Source: Bacteroidaceae bacterium (lineage in GTDB: Bacteria; Bacteroidota; Bacteroidia; Bacteroidales; Bacteroidaceae). Taken from it: a stretch of DNA of 38,454 nucleotides. The position numbers and the translations under genes were made by a program. The notes beneath the pieces were generated by a model that did not search any database, was not told the origin of the DNA, and was given only the letters and a program-made list of their open reading frames with translations. The stretch lies in the NCBI GenBank assembly GCA_017558175.1, contig JAFYWH010000002.1, positions 1 through 38,454 on the forward strand, given 5' to 3'. Positions 1-8,538 of this stretch are shown in pieces (position 1 is the first letter of the stretch; each line of letters begins with the position of its first letter).

Positions 1-113
1 GGTTGTGTCATTCCTGTGGTTTGAATGTAATCGTACACCATTCGCGAGAAAGAACCGTCATAGTATAGTTGTATAAGTTCCGATAATTCCTGTAAGATTT
101 GTTGATTGTCCAT
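1..113 (-). CDS. Partial CDS, N-terminal 37 residues of an unrecognised protein
   Basis: The reading frame starts with ATG at 113 and runs off the left edge of the window. The visible residues begin MDNQQILQELSELIQLYYDG. There is no signal peptide or membrane segment, so it is probably cytoplasmic. The ATG shares one base with the TAA stop of the upstream DUF4221 gene (TAATG arrangement), which suggests translational coupling and membership of the same operon. I do not recognise the family from this short piece. Confidence 0.6.
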   Translation of the reverse strand, partial: MDNQQILQELSELIQLYYDGSFSRMVYDYIQTTGMTQ

Positions 114-1309
114 TATTGTTCTTTCTTATTCAGATTTTCCAATTTGAAGCAAGCGAACACCAGCTTGTCTTCATCAAATTCCGGATTGGCTTCATTGTTT
201 TCGGAGATATAAAGCCCGTCACGACCTACGAAGCTCATCTTGTACAAATACTTGTTGCCAGGGAACTTAGTTTCGCCGATGATATTGAAGTCTTTGTCAA
301 AAATGATGATGGAAAATTCACGCCCCTTTGGGTCATCGAAAGCAGATTCGTTTGCATTGAATTCATAAGGAAATTCAGCAATGCGATAATACACATCACG
401 GTATTTATCGTACATGATGTTATGATATTTGATTCCTCCTTTTGATTCATTCAACCAATTAGAATCATTCACATCATAGACTCTTGGCCGTATGCTTTCC
501 AGATAGCGGCTTTTCCCATTGTACCAACGTACTTGTTTCAAGTCATCTGTAACCATAATGCTATCGTATCCAGTTAAGGAACAAGCCAATCTTTCTTGTT
601 TGTAATTGTAATCGTATGTAAATACATATCCGCCTCCAGCCGGAACTTTCACGTCGTCTTCAAAAATATCCGGATAGTGGATGGATGATGTTCCGACACA
701 TCCATTCTTCAGATTAAGTGAGTTGAACATTGGTATTGTTTTCCAAACGTTCCGATTCATACGTTGTATAAAAAAACCATTTTTGAAATAAACGATGGAA
801 TCTCTAGTAAAAGACGGCGTGTAAAAGAAACTTATTCCAAATCTGCCGTCTACCAAAAACTTATTTCCATCTTCTGATTGTCTGATATTGTAATTTCGCA
901 AAATATTCCCTTCATCATCTATTATAGAAATTCTACAAACATTATGTTGTGAAACAAGAATGGTTTTTGAATCAAAATAAGGTATGCATCCGTAAATGGC
1001 GGGCACTCCGTTGGGACCTTCTTTTTCCAATGGAATCCTTTTATGCAAGTTTTGATTTTCTATGTCATAGATGAGTATTTCATGCTGGCGCTTTTCAAAG
1101 TTCCCAAACTGCAAATACTCTTTGTCATCTTCTTCGAATTGGAATATTGATTTGCTTAAATAATAGGTATTCTCATCAACAGGTAGTATAATTCTCTTGG
1201 TTTCTACCAGACCAATATCATATGTTGCGTTGGATTCCTTAGATGAATTCTGGCAAGAAATAAATCCTCCGATTAAAATAACAAAAATCAGAATGTGCAA
1301 TTTTTTCAT
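113..1309 (-). CDS. DUF4221-like lipoprotein, probable beta-propeller
   Basis: The 398-residue protein has a lipoprotein signal peptide with a lipobox ending at Cys19 (GGFISC), so it is probably anchored to a membrane and exposed outside the cytoplasm. The rest is rich in beta-strand repeats with alternating aromatic and charged residues. A segment reading LEKEGPNGV (about residues 95-103) follows an 'IYDIENQNLHKRI' stretch, as is usual in DUF4221 proteins of Bacteroidales. These are predicted six-bladed propellers of unknown function. It is the fourth gene of an exported-protein operon, follows a small Cys-containing peptide gene, and overlaps the next start codon by one base. The family call rests on remembered motif resemblance. 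A BF3164-like propeller is the main alternative. Confidence 0.6.
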   Translation of the reverse strand: MKKLHILIFVILIGGFISCQNSSKESNATYDIGLVETKRIILPVDENTYYLSKSIFQFEEDDKEYLQFGNFEKRQHEILIYDIENQNLHKRIPLEKEGPNGVPAIYGCIPYFDSKTILVSQHNVCRISIIDDEGNILRNYNIRQSEDGNKFLVDGRFGISFFYTPSFTRDSIVYFKNGFFIQRMNRNVWKTIPMFNSLNLKNGCVGTSSIHYPDIFEDDVKVPAGGGYVFTYDYNYKQERLACSLTGYDSIMVTDDLKQVRWYNGKSRYLESIRPRVYDVNDSNWLNESKGGIKYHNIMYDKYRDVYYRIAEFPYEFNANESAFDDPKGREFSIIIFDKDFNIIGETKFPGNKYLYKMSFVGRDGLYISENNEANPEFDEDKLVFACFKLENLNKKEQ

Positions 1310-1328
1310 GTACTATTATGTTTATTGT

Positions 1329-1393
1329 GGCTGTATCAAAATAGAAATTCTCTATTAATGAATCATCCAGAAAATTCCTATTCTGACACAGCC
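1329..1393. repeat. 65-bp inverted repeat with 16-bp arms; miniature element or terminator
   Basis: Arms at 1329-1344 and 1378-1393 match at 14 of 16 positions; the core is GGCTGTRTCARAATAG. The sequence lies in the 107-bp gap between the small peptide gene and the DUF4221 gene. The arm resembles the ends of several Bacteroidales insertion sequences that begin with GGCTGTGTCA. It could therefore be a miniature derivative of one of these, or just an intra-operon stem-loop. No coding remnant is visible inside. Confidence 0.5.
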
Positions 1394-1416
1394 TCTAATT
1401 TTATAACGTAAACTTA

Positions 1417-1635
1417 TTAAGGATTAGGTTGGTTTTGTTCTTCATCATCAAGCCAATTACAATTTTCATCAACGCCGTAACAAGCAACACCAACACCGAC
1501 AACACAAAACCCTTCGTTCTCAACATACACGCAATAATAATTGGGTTCTGTTGGAATTACATATCCCCCATACATCTTAATACTTACAGCAAAAGTAGCA
1601 ACCAATGCTACAGCAAAAATAATTAATCGTTTCAT
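1417..1635 (-). CDS. Small exported Cys-containing peptide, NVEALA-like context
   Basis: This 72-residue product starts at ATG 1635; an upstream TTG at 1659 would add an unneeded extension ahead of the signal sequence. Residues 1-20 form a signal or anchor helix (MKRLIIFAVALVATFAVSIK). The mature part is acidic and holds four cysteines (35, 44, 52, 59), which could form two disulfides or bind a cofactor or metal. Small exported peptides of this size next to propeller lipoproteins are typical of the Bacteroidales NVEALA group, but I do not see the NVEALA motif itself. It lies 25 bp after the DUF1573 gene, whose CxxC could act on its cysteines; that link is inference. Confidence 0.6.
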   Translation of the reverse strand: MKRLIIFAVALVATFAVSIKMYGGYVIPTEPNYYCVYVENEGFCVVGVGVACYGVDENCNWLDDEEQNQPNP

Positions 1636-1660
1636 AATTTTTGAATTTAAAGTTAGCAAT

Positions 1661-2395
1661 TTATTTTACATATCCTTTGATGGATATTTCTAATGGTGAT
1701 TCTTGCATATTGCCATATACATAAACATACCTTTCAAATTCTCCTAAATTTTCCGGTTGGAAAGTAATGGTCAAGTATGTTGATTTTGATATTGCAACAT
1801 TTTGTCTGTCTATTTTCGCTTGAACACATTCACAAGAAGTCTGAACTTCATTGATTACCCAAGCTTCATTGCCTATGTTCGTAATTTGAATGCTGTCCGT
1901 ATAGTGTCGGTGCATCTTGATATTACCTAAGTCAATGACTTTCTTTTCTACATCAACGATGGTCAGTTTCTTTTGAGCTTTCTTTTTTTTCGTTGGTTTG
2001 TATGCTTCTTTCGATTCATATTTTCCTTCTTTAAAGAAATACACCATTGGATAGTTTTGGACTAATCCTGAGCCACTGGCTATGTGTTCTTTGTCAAGAT
2101 ACAGATTGTTGAACATGGAGGCTTTTTTCCCTCCCGACAACAGGTAAAACTCCTTTGCTGAATTGCAAATAAGAATATAGGCGGTGTCGTTAGACACACT
2201 AATGGCATTCAAGGCATCTTCTATGCAACTTTCGCAACCATTTCCTGGAATGATGATGACAACATCCGGTGAAGTTCCATCGGAAGTTGTAACATCCAAT
2301 TTGCTGATTAATTGCATGAGATGTTTTTCCTCGCTTGAAGTACAACTACAGCCGAAGAAAATCAAACATAGGAGAATCCAAATAGTTCTTTTCAT
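1661..2395 (-). CDS. DUF1573-domain lipoprotein with thioredoxin-like CxxC
   Basis: The 244-residue protein has a lipoprotein signal with candidate lipidated cysteines at 16 and 18 (FFGCSC). Residues about 44-130 look thioredoxin-like: a hydrophobic strand (VVIIIP) leads into GNGCESCIED, placing a CxxC at Cys54/Cys57. The C-terminal half (about 147-243) matches DUF1573, an Ig-like domain common in Bacteroidota, including the typical TNIGNEAWVINEVQTSCECV segment. A basic KKKKAQKK linker separates the two parts. The gene lies 32 bp downstream of the DUF3244 gene and 25 bp upstream of the Cys-containing peptide gene. A redox or surface-assembly role is plausible but unproven. Confidence 0.75.
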   Translation of the reverse strand: MKRTIWILLCLIFFGCSCTSSEEKHLMQLISKLDVTTSDGTSPDVVIIIPGNGCESCIEDALNAISVSNDTAYILICNSAKEFYLLSGGKKASMFNNLYLDKEHIASGSGLVQNYPMVYFFKEGKYESKEAYKPTKKKKAQKKLTIVDVEKKVIDLGNIKMHRHYTDSIQITNIGNEAWVINEVQTSCECVQAKIDRQNVAISKSTYLTITFQPENLGEFERYVYVYGNMQESPLEISIKGYVK

Positions 2396-2427
2396 AGCCC
2401 TTTTTCATAGAAACACTGAACATATTA

Positions 2428-2823
2428 TTAATTTATTTCAAATGCTCCAGTCAAACAACTTCCTTGAGGTGTTGTAATTGCTAAGGTGTAAATACCATTG
2501 GGATAACTACTGATATCGAATGAAATGACTTCCTGTGGTGACAATGATAAAGATTGTACGTTTATCGTTGTTCCACATTTATCGATAACACGAATCGTTA
2601 CAGAAGAAAACGTTTCTGAAGCCATTACACAGATTTCTGCATTGTCTACCTGATAAGCTTTGAAAGGAAGAACTAATGATTTCTTGTTATCATCTTCTAT
2701 ATCTCCTTGCAAATCTATGTCTATCTTGTCTTCTACTTGAAGAGACTCGAATGGAGAAGTCGCTTTCATAGGTAAAACAACCAATAGCGACGATGCAATG
2801 AATGTAAATAATTTTGTTTTCAT
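2428..2823 (-). CDS. DUF3244-family secreted protein
   Basis: The 131-residue protein has a signal peptide (MKTKLFTFIASSLLVVLPMKA) and then an acidic stretch. A single Ig-like or beta-sandwich domain follows, ending in PNGIYTLAITTPQGSCLTGAFEIN-type sequence (given here in outline). The 'YPNGIYTL..T..G..L.G.F.I' ending is shared by DUF3244 proteins and by Por-type secretion tails, but no complete type IX sorting domain is evident. It is the first gene after the TPR regulator, across a 187-bp gap in which I see no other gene. It probably heads the exported-protein operon. Confidence 0.65.
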   Translation of the reverse strand: MKTKLFTFIASSLLVVLPMKATSPFESLQVEDKIDIDLQGDIEDDNKKSLVLPFKAYQVDNAEICVMASETFSSVTIRVIDKCGTTINVQSLSLSPQEVISFDISSYPNGIYTLAITTPQGSCLTGAFEIN

Positions 2824-3010
2824 TGGTTTTTCATTTAATGTTCACAATGCAAATCTTTAAAATAAAACTAATATATGCAAGAAGGAATTTTATTGAACAA
2901 ATGAAAACCGTGACAAACGAATACTATTGATTATCTGCTTATTATGAGTTAATCAAGACGCTTTAAGGATAGATTCCGTGACAACGTTTTTTGTTATTTT
3001 AACTCGTTTG

Positions 3011-4641
3011 TTAGAACTTCAAAATGTATTTAGTGAACTCTTCGCGACTCTGGATGATTCCCATATTGGTGCAAGCCCGATAGATATACCGCTTGATTGA
3101 ATCGGGCTTGACATGCATAGCTTGGGCTATTTCATGAAGAGAATAGTTCATTCGATGGAGATAGCACACGTTGAGTTCGCTGGCAGTCAGATTAGGATGT
3201 TTTTCTTGTAAACGGGAAGCAAACTGAGTAGATACTATATCTAGCCAATGTCCCAATGTGGAAAGGTCGGAAGAAGGTTCGTACAATGAGAGGTCACGTT
3301 TCAAACGGATATATGCTCCTAGTGCTAAAATATCTTCGGAGTCTGTCCATTTTCCCTTCACGCGTAGATATTCATGACTTAAGACTTTGTGACGACTCAA
3401 GGATTCGTTGAGTTCGTTTATCAAGTTTTGTGCTTTTTCCCCTTTATTTTCTAAATTATTGATTTGACGAATCAAGTTTTCTAGTTCGTGCAATTGTTGT
3501 CTGTTCTGCTTCTTGAAATAGTATATGCCCCATGTACTTAACAATAACAAGAGTCCGGATCCAATGACATAATGAAGCAAAAGGTTCTCAGTTTCAATCT
3601 TTTTACGTACCAATACTTCGTAGTCGTACTTGGCTTGCAATTCCTGTATTTCTTGTGCTTGACGGTGAGTGTAGAATGAGTCGGCTGCTAACTGGTATAG
3701 CTTCATGTATGTAGCTGCTTCCTGAAAGCGTTTTGCCTGAAAATGGCGCTTGTACAAAGCTTCGTAGATACGTGCCCGAGTTGCCCAAACAGGAGACTGC
3801 AAAGCTGTTTGGTAAAGGCTGTCGGCTCGTTCGATATTTCCTTCGCTGTCGTAAATTCGCGCCAAATTCAGATAAGCCCGGTAGGGAACGGATATGGAAG
3901 TGTGAATTGCTTTCTCGAAATAATTAACAGCTAGCGTTGTTTGGTTATGTCTGTAATAATGAGCACCTATGTTATTATAAGCTTTAGCTTTTAAGTCTGG
4001 ATGTGCGGATGGCAATATTTCTTCCAGTAGCGTCACATAAACAAACACACTATCTTGTACTTCTGGTAAAGGAAGATTTAGAATGTTAGTCAGGCTGCTA
4101 ACAATCCATTCTGTATGGCCTATAGATTTGTCAATATCCAATGCCTTTTGATAATATATCCATGCCATAGGATAATTGCTGATTTTTTTATTCAAATATC
4201 CTAATTTGCTATATACAAGTGACTGCACTTTTAAATCAGCATCTACTGCCACCTCTTCTGCCTGTTTTAATGCTTTTATGGCTTCTGTATGATTCTCCAT
4301 ATCCATATAAACATCGCCTAGATAGAGAAATGACGTAGCCTTGCGGGCATGGTCATTGCTATGCCGGTAGTAGTCGGTGGCTATACGGATTAAAGAATCG
4401 GAAGTGGCGGTGATGCGGCATCGGGAGCGGGCTTGTGTCAGCAACAAGGCATAGTCTGCCTGTTCCCGTCCGGTCAGTTTTTCAGGATCAGGAATAGTTT
4501 CCAACACCTGCAAGGCAGAGTCGGGATGGGTATACATCAAGGCTTCGGCACGATGCAAGGTTCGGCAACGTGCTTGGGGTCGCTACATGCCCCAAAGAGT
4601 AGTATTACAAGGAGTACAATCAGGCTGTATAGTTTTTTCAT
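3011..4641 (-). CDS. TPR-transmembrane-HTH regulator with frameshifted N-terminus
   Basis: The main open frame (4558-3011, 515 residues) has tetratricopeptide-like repeats (about residues 60-300), one transmembrane helix (about 327-346, IGSGLLLLLSTWGIYY), a coiled coil, and a C-terminal LuxR-like helix-turn-helix (ASELNVCYLHRMNYSLHEIA and following). Such proteins are membrane-tethered regulators in Bacteroidales. A good lipoprotein start (MKKLYSLIVLLVILLFGACS) begins at ATG 4641, but in the wrong frame. One added base, most simply in the four-base run at 4576-4579, would join the two into about 543 residues. A TATCTTTG -7 element just upstream supports ATG 4641 as the original start. The gene is either broken, phase-variable or affected by a base-call error. 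The truncated frame has only a TTG at 4558 or an ATG at 4537. Confidence 0.75.
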
Positions 4642-4666
4642 ATCTTTATGCTTGTTGATATGAGCG

Positions 4667-4674
4667 CAAAGATA
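4667..4674 (-). promoter_or_regulatory. Probable -7 element for the TPR regulator
   Basis: The minus strand reads TATCTTTG, a perfect Bacteroidales TAnnTTTG -7 box, 26 bases before ATG 4641. I see no good TTTG box at 19-21 bases upstream. Confidence 0.5.
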
Positions 4675-4712
4675 AAGAAAAATCAGCAAATGTTTATGCA
4701 GACCATACAACA

Positions 4713-4755
4713 ATAACGCCAACCTACCCCTATATAAAGGATAAGTTGGCGTTAT
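4713..4755 (-). terminator. Stem-loop after pncB
   Basis: Perfect 11-bp arms (ATAACGCCAAC at 4713-4723 and its complement at 4745-4755) enclose a 21-base loop, 15 bases past the pncB stop. On the minus strand the following bases are T-rich rather than a pure T-run. It may also stop transcription on the plus strand, where TCTTTT follows. Confidence 0.55.
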
Positions 4756-4769
4756 CTTTTAGAGTACCC

Positions 4770-5981
4770 TTATTGGATGACAGAAAGCAAATAATCGCAT
4801 TTCGCCTTATCGCCCAAGGTCTTTCCCTTGTCGCACGAAAGCTTCACACAAGGATGCCATTCACGTGATTCGGTAATTCGGCCCCGAATGAGTTTCACCA
4901 CAATATTCATCGGTTTGCAATCGGTTACATCGCAAGTAAGGTATGTTCCTACACCGAAGCTGTCTGTAATTTTTCCCTTACAATAATTATGTATTTCGAT
5001 GGCACGCTCAATGTTCAGACCATTGCTGAATACGGCTTGCTTGGTCATCGGGTCGATACCCAATTGCTTGTATTTTTCTACAATCAAGTCTACTTGTTCT
5101 TCTTCTTTTCCACTGTCAATACGCAGACCGCAGAAAGTCATGGCCATACGCTTGGACAGGTTGTTGAAGAATACACTGTCGCCAAAACAGTCGTACAAGA
5201 AGATACCTACATTACCATCGTATACCTCCGACCATTTGTTCATCACGTTATAATTACATTCGAATACACCGCTCACGATTTCTTCGAAACTGATGCACTG
5301 GTGAGACATGGTACCCAAACATGGGATGTTCTTCTTCATGGCTAAGTAGACATTCGATGTACCGGTGAACTTACCGCATTGGCCATTGGTTTCACGCTTC
5401 ACATCGGCATAAGATGCAATCAAGGCATCAATTACCCGTTCGTGATGCTCATAGGAGAAGCGTCTTCTTGTACCCATGTCACCCAAAGTCAAGCCACTCT
5501 GCCATATCTTACGTCCTTTTTCGTAACTTTTCTGATATTCCTTTTCTGCATCGTATTTCTGTGCATCGCCATTCAACTGGTGCATCAATTCAGATATGGT
5601 AGCAAGGATAGGCATTTCCCACATAATGGTAGACCACCATTTTCCTTTGATACGGATGTCCAAATGGCCTTCTTCATCTTGACTGATGGTCAGTTCTGCA
5701 GGATTGAAACGATAGCCTCGCAAGAATACATTGATGAACCAATAAGGCAAGAAAGGGAAAGTACGGGTCATGAAGGCACGTTCCTCATCGGTAATCACGA
5801 CATTGGCCAAATGTTCCAACTGTTCACGCAACATCTGGTCGAAACCCTTAGGGTAGCAAGTACGGTTGCGATCGAAGAAGCAATATTCGGTTTCTGCACG
5901 TGGATACTTCTGCAAAATATAATACATGCAGGTAAACGAATAAAGGTCATTATCGGTAAAATGGTTAATAATAGGTTTCAT
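4770..5981 (-). CDS. pncB: Nicotinate phosphoribosyltransferase
   Basis: This 403-residue cytoplasmic enzyme converts nicotinate, PRPP and ATP to nicotinate mononucleotide in the NAD salvage (Preiss-Handler) pathway. Family hallmarks are the N-terminal FTDNDLYSFTCMY, the TIMWEMPILATISELMH segment (about 137-153), FTGTSNVYLA, GTMSHQ (near 230), RIDSGKEEEQ, and the C-terminal phosphate-binding region with FSNGLN and SFGVGTYLT. The length is normal for PncB. It lies 58 bp downstream of the GH127 gene on the same strand and is followed by a stem-loop. It may be read with the two upstream genes, although no functional link between arabinoside hydrolysis and NAD salvage is obvious. Confidence 0.93.
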   Translation of the reverse strand: MKPIINHFTDNDLYSFTCMYYILQKYPRAETEYCFFDRNRTCYPKGFDQMLREQLEHLANVVITDEERAFMTRTFPFLPYWFINVFLRGYRFNPAELTISQDEEGHLDIRIKGKWWSTIMWEMPILATISELMHQLNGDAQKYDAEKEYQKSYEKGRKIWQSGLTLGDMGTRRRFSYEHHERVIDALIASYADVKRETNGQCGKFTGTSNVYLAMKKNIPCLGTMSHQCISFEEIVSGVFECNYNVMNKWSEVYDGNVGIFLYDCFGDSVFFNNLSKRMAMTFCGLRIDSGKEEEQVDLIVEKYKQLGIDPMTKQAVFSNGLNIERAIEIHNYCKGKITDSFGVGTYLTCDVTDCKPMNIVVKLIRGRITESREWHPCVKLSCDKGKTLGDKAKCDYLLSVIQ

Positions 5982-6039
5982 TGTAGTAGTTATTCTAAGG
6001 TTATATAATTCTATTTAATTCACGTTATGCCAAGTTCTT

Positions 6040-8514
6040 TTATTCCACCAACACTTCCAATATGCCGACAGTAGCATCTGCTCGAGGAGTGATGTTCAAG
6101 CGGATGGAATCCGTTGCAAACGATTCCGAAGGATGCACCACATTGAACTGATCGGCTTGCACACCATAAATATCGGTAACATAGAGCTTGAACGGATGCC
6201 ATGCTCCTTCGGCATAATATTCGATGTTCCATGAAACAGGAAGTTGCACCCCACCCTGGTCATCGTACCAATATACGGAAATGCTTCCGATATCCTGCAC
6301 CTTCTTGAGCTTGATATCCACTTGTTGGGGCTTGCCCTTCTGCGACCAACTGGTCCATCGGGGGATGGTCATGTCAGCCGAACTCTTCGGAAGCTTTCCA
6401 TCGGCCACAGCATATACATCATCGGTACCATTGGTATGAGTGGCAGTTACATCGGCCACGTTGCCTACCGTACGGACACCTACCTCGATGGCTGTTGCCA
6501 GATCGCGGGCAAACCATACGTTCATGGTAGCATTGTCGCCCCGGTTGTTCCAAGCATAGTAAGGTATCAGCTTCAAGGTAGCCGGCACTTCACTTTCTTC
6601 CTGACAAGCCTTAGCTGACAGAGAGATGGAGGAGATACCCTTCAAGATACCTTCACCGAATGTTTCCACTTGTCCTTGGTTGCCTATTTGGTCGATGATG
6701 TAACTTGAAGCCGAGTATTGATTGTCGGCTTGTTCGGCACAATACACCAACGGGCCTCTGGTGATACAAACTCGGTTGCTGTCTGCCTTTACCAGTTCAT
6801 GAGCCACCGAATAACGGACAGGCATCGGAAGTTCCAAGGTCACCTTATCGCCTGCTTTCCATTGGCGCTTGATAGGCAGATAGCCATCGGCTGTCTTTGT
6901 GCTCACCTTCTTGCCATTGACCGAAGCCATCACTCGAGCCGAAGAACGATCGGCATAGCTATAAAGTTCACCCGGAACAAAGCGATCGTTGCACCAAGTC
7001 GGGATACGGAGCCAAAGCGTAAATTCAGCATCCTCCACCGCCGGACTTACCTCGATGTGAATCGCTCCGTCGAACGGATAATCTGTCTGTTGGGTGAGTT
7101 TCACACTTCCGCTTTCCAACGGCACTTCAGTAGAACTGCTGGCATAGAAACCACAGAAGATATCATCGGCCGTATGCGAATAAATCATGCCCGGCACTTG
7201 TGGTATCAAGCGAGCCATGTTCGATGGACAACAAGCTGTACCGAACCAAGGCGAACGACCGGCACGACCATGGTTGAATGCCTTCTTACCATCGGCTTCC
7301 AACACATTGACATAGAAGAATCGGTTGCCTTCCAAATTGACACCGGCCAATACATTGTTATATAGAGAAACTTCGGCCACATCCACATACTTGGCATCGC
7401 CTGTAGCCAGGAACATTCGGTAGTTGAAGAACACATTGCCTACTGCCGCACATGTTTCATCGTAAGTATCCTTGTTCGGAAGTTCATAAGCCGGACCGAA
7501 TCCTTCGATGCCAGGAACCGCTCCCAAACCACCATTGATGTGTATTTTCTTGTCCACGATATCGTGCCAGATGCTTTCCAAAGCCGGTACCAATGTAGTA
7601 TCTCCCTTCTGTGCCACCACATCCGCCATGCCCGAATACAGATACATGGCACGAACCGAATGACCTTCGGCCGTACGTTGTTCGCGAACCGGCAAATGCT
7701 GCTGGGCATAGGTAGGTGCCATCACTCCCTTTCCTTCCGGACGGTAAGTCACCCCACGTACATCGATGAACTTCTGGGCCATGTCGAGATACAACTCGTT
7801 ACCGGTTACCTGATACAACTTGACCAAAGCCAATTCTATTTCCTGATGCCCCGGAGCCTGATTCACCGGAACTCCATTGTTGTAGTTCGGATCGCCTTCG
7901 AAGAACACCTTGTTGATGTGCTGTGCATTCTTTTCGGCCACATCCAGCCACTTCCGCTTTCCGGTAGCCCGATAGTAAGCCACTGCCCCTTCGTACATAT
8001 GACCCATGTTGTAAAGCTCATGGCTGTGCACCACAAACGAATACGGCTTGTCTCCAGCTCCCCAACCAATCTTTTCCGAAGGAGCGGTAAACAACTCGTA
8101 CAGATATCCGTCTTCACACTGGGCATCGGCTATGATGTCGATAATCTCGTCCATCTGCTTCTCCAGCTCCGGATCTTTCTCTAATGTGAGCAGATAGGCT
8201 GCACCTTCCATCACCTTGAACAAATCCGATGCTACGTATCTTGGCAAAGGCAACAATTTCCCCTTACCGGTCTTCAGATACTCCCTTGTACGGCGAAGGT
8301 TCTCTACGGCCGGTTGCGTCTTTTCCAAAGAGAAAGGTACCAAGGTCTGCTTCTGAGTCTTCAGTCTGGGCAACCAGAAGGAATCCTGCAAAGTTACCTT
8401 TTCGAAAGATATCGGTGCCAGCGATTCGTTGCCCTTCTGTGGCATCGGTCCGTCGCAAGCCGATAGGAACAATGCCGAGCACATACATGCTGATATAAGA
8501 TAGCGAATATTCAT
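6040..8514 (-). CDS. GH127 beta-L-arabinofuranosidase lipoprotein
   Basis: The start at ATG 8514 gives 824 residues; an upstream TTG at 8520 is less likely. A lipobox (LFLSAC, Cys about 20) points to an outer-membrane or periplasmic lipoprotein. The core matches DUF1680/GH127, whose characterised members release beta-L-arabinofuranose from arabinosides using a zinc-bound cysteine nucleophile. The matching residues are visible: DETC near 355 (metal-binding Glu and Cys) and ACCPSN near 429 (paired cysteines). A C-terminal beta-rich region from about 690 has WTSWSQKGKPQQVDIKL and looks like a discoidin-type carbohydrate-binding domain. The gene begins 25 bp after the metallophosphoesterase stop. 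There is no SusC/SusD pair nearby, so this is not a full polysaccharide-utilisation locus. Substrate within the family is uncertain. Confidence 0.85.
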   Translation of the reverse strand: MNIRYLISACMCSALFLSACDGPMPQKGNESLAPISFEKVTLQDSFWLPRLKTQKQTLVPFSLEKTQPAVENLRRTREYLKTGKGKLLPLPRYVASDLFKVMEGAAYLLTLEKDPELEKQMDEIIDIIADAQCEDGYLYELFTAPSEKIGWGAGDKPYSFVVHSHELYNMGHMYEGAVAYYRATGKRKWLDVAEKNAQHINKVFFEGDPNYNNGVPVNQAPGHQEIELALVKLYQVTGNELYLDMAQKFIDVRGVTYRPEGKGVMAPTYAQQHLPVREQRTAEGHSVRAMYLYSGMADVVAQKGDTTLVPALESIWHDIVDKKIHINGGLGAVPGIEGFGPAYELPNKDTYDETCAAVGNVFFNYRMFLATGDAKYVDVAEVSLYNNVLAGVNLEGNRFFYVNVLEADGKKAFNHGRAGRSPWFGTACCPSNMARLIPQVPGMIYSHTADDIFCGFYASSSTEVPLESGSVKLTQQTDYPFDGAIHIEVSPAVEDAEFTLWLRIPTWCNDRFVPGELYSYADRSSARVMASVNGKKVSTKTADGYLPIKRQWKAGDKVTLELPMPVRYSVAHELVKADSNRVCITRGPLVYCAEQADNQYSASSYIIDQIGNQGQVETFGEGILKGISSISLSAKACQEESEVPATLKLIPYYAWNNRGDNATMNVWFARDLATAIEVGVRTVGNVADVTATHTNGTDDVYAVADGKLPKSSADMTIPRWTSWSQKGKPQQVDIKLKKVQDIGSISVYWYDDQGGVQLPVSWNIEYYAEGAWHPFKLYVTDIYGVQADQFNVVHPSESFATDSIRLNITPRADATVGILEVLVE

Positions 8515-8538
8515 TATCAAACGAATTTTAGGGTTCTA

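Noticed and set aside
7540..8184. Plus-strand open frame inside the GH127 gene
   Set aside because: Shadow of the real gene; no signal, motif or ribosome site.
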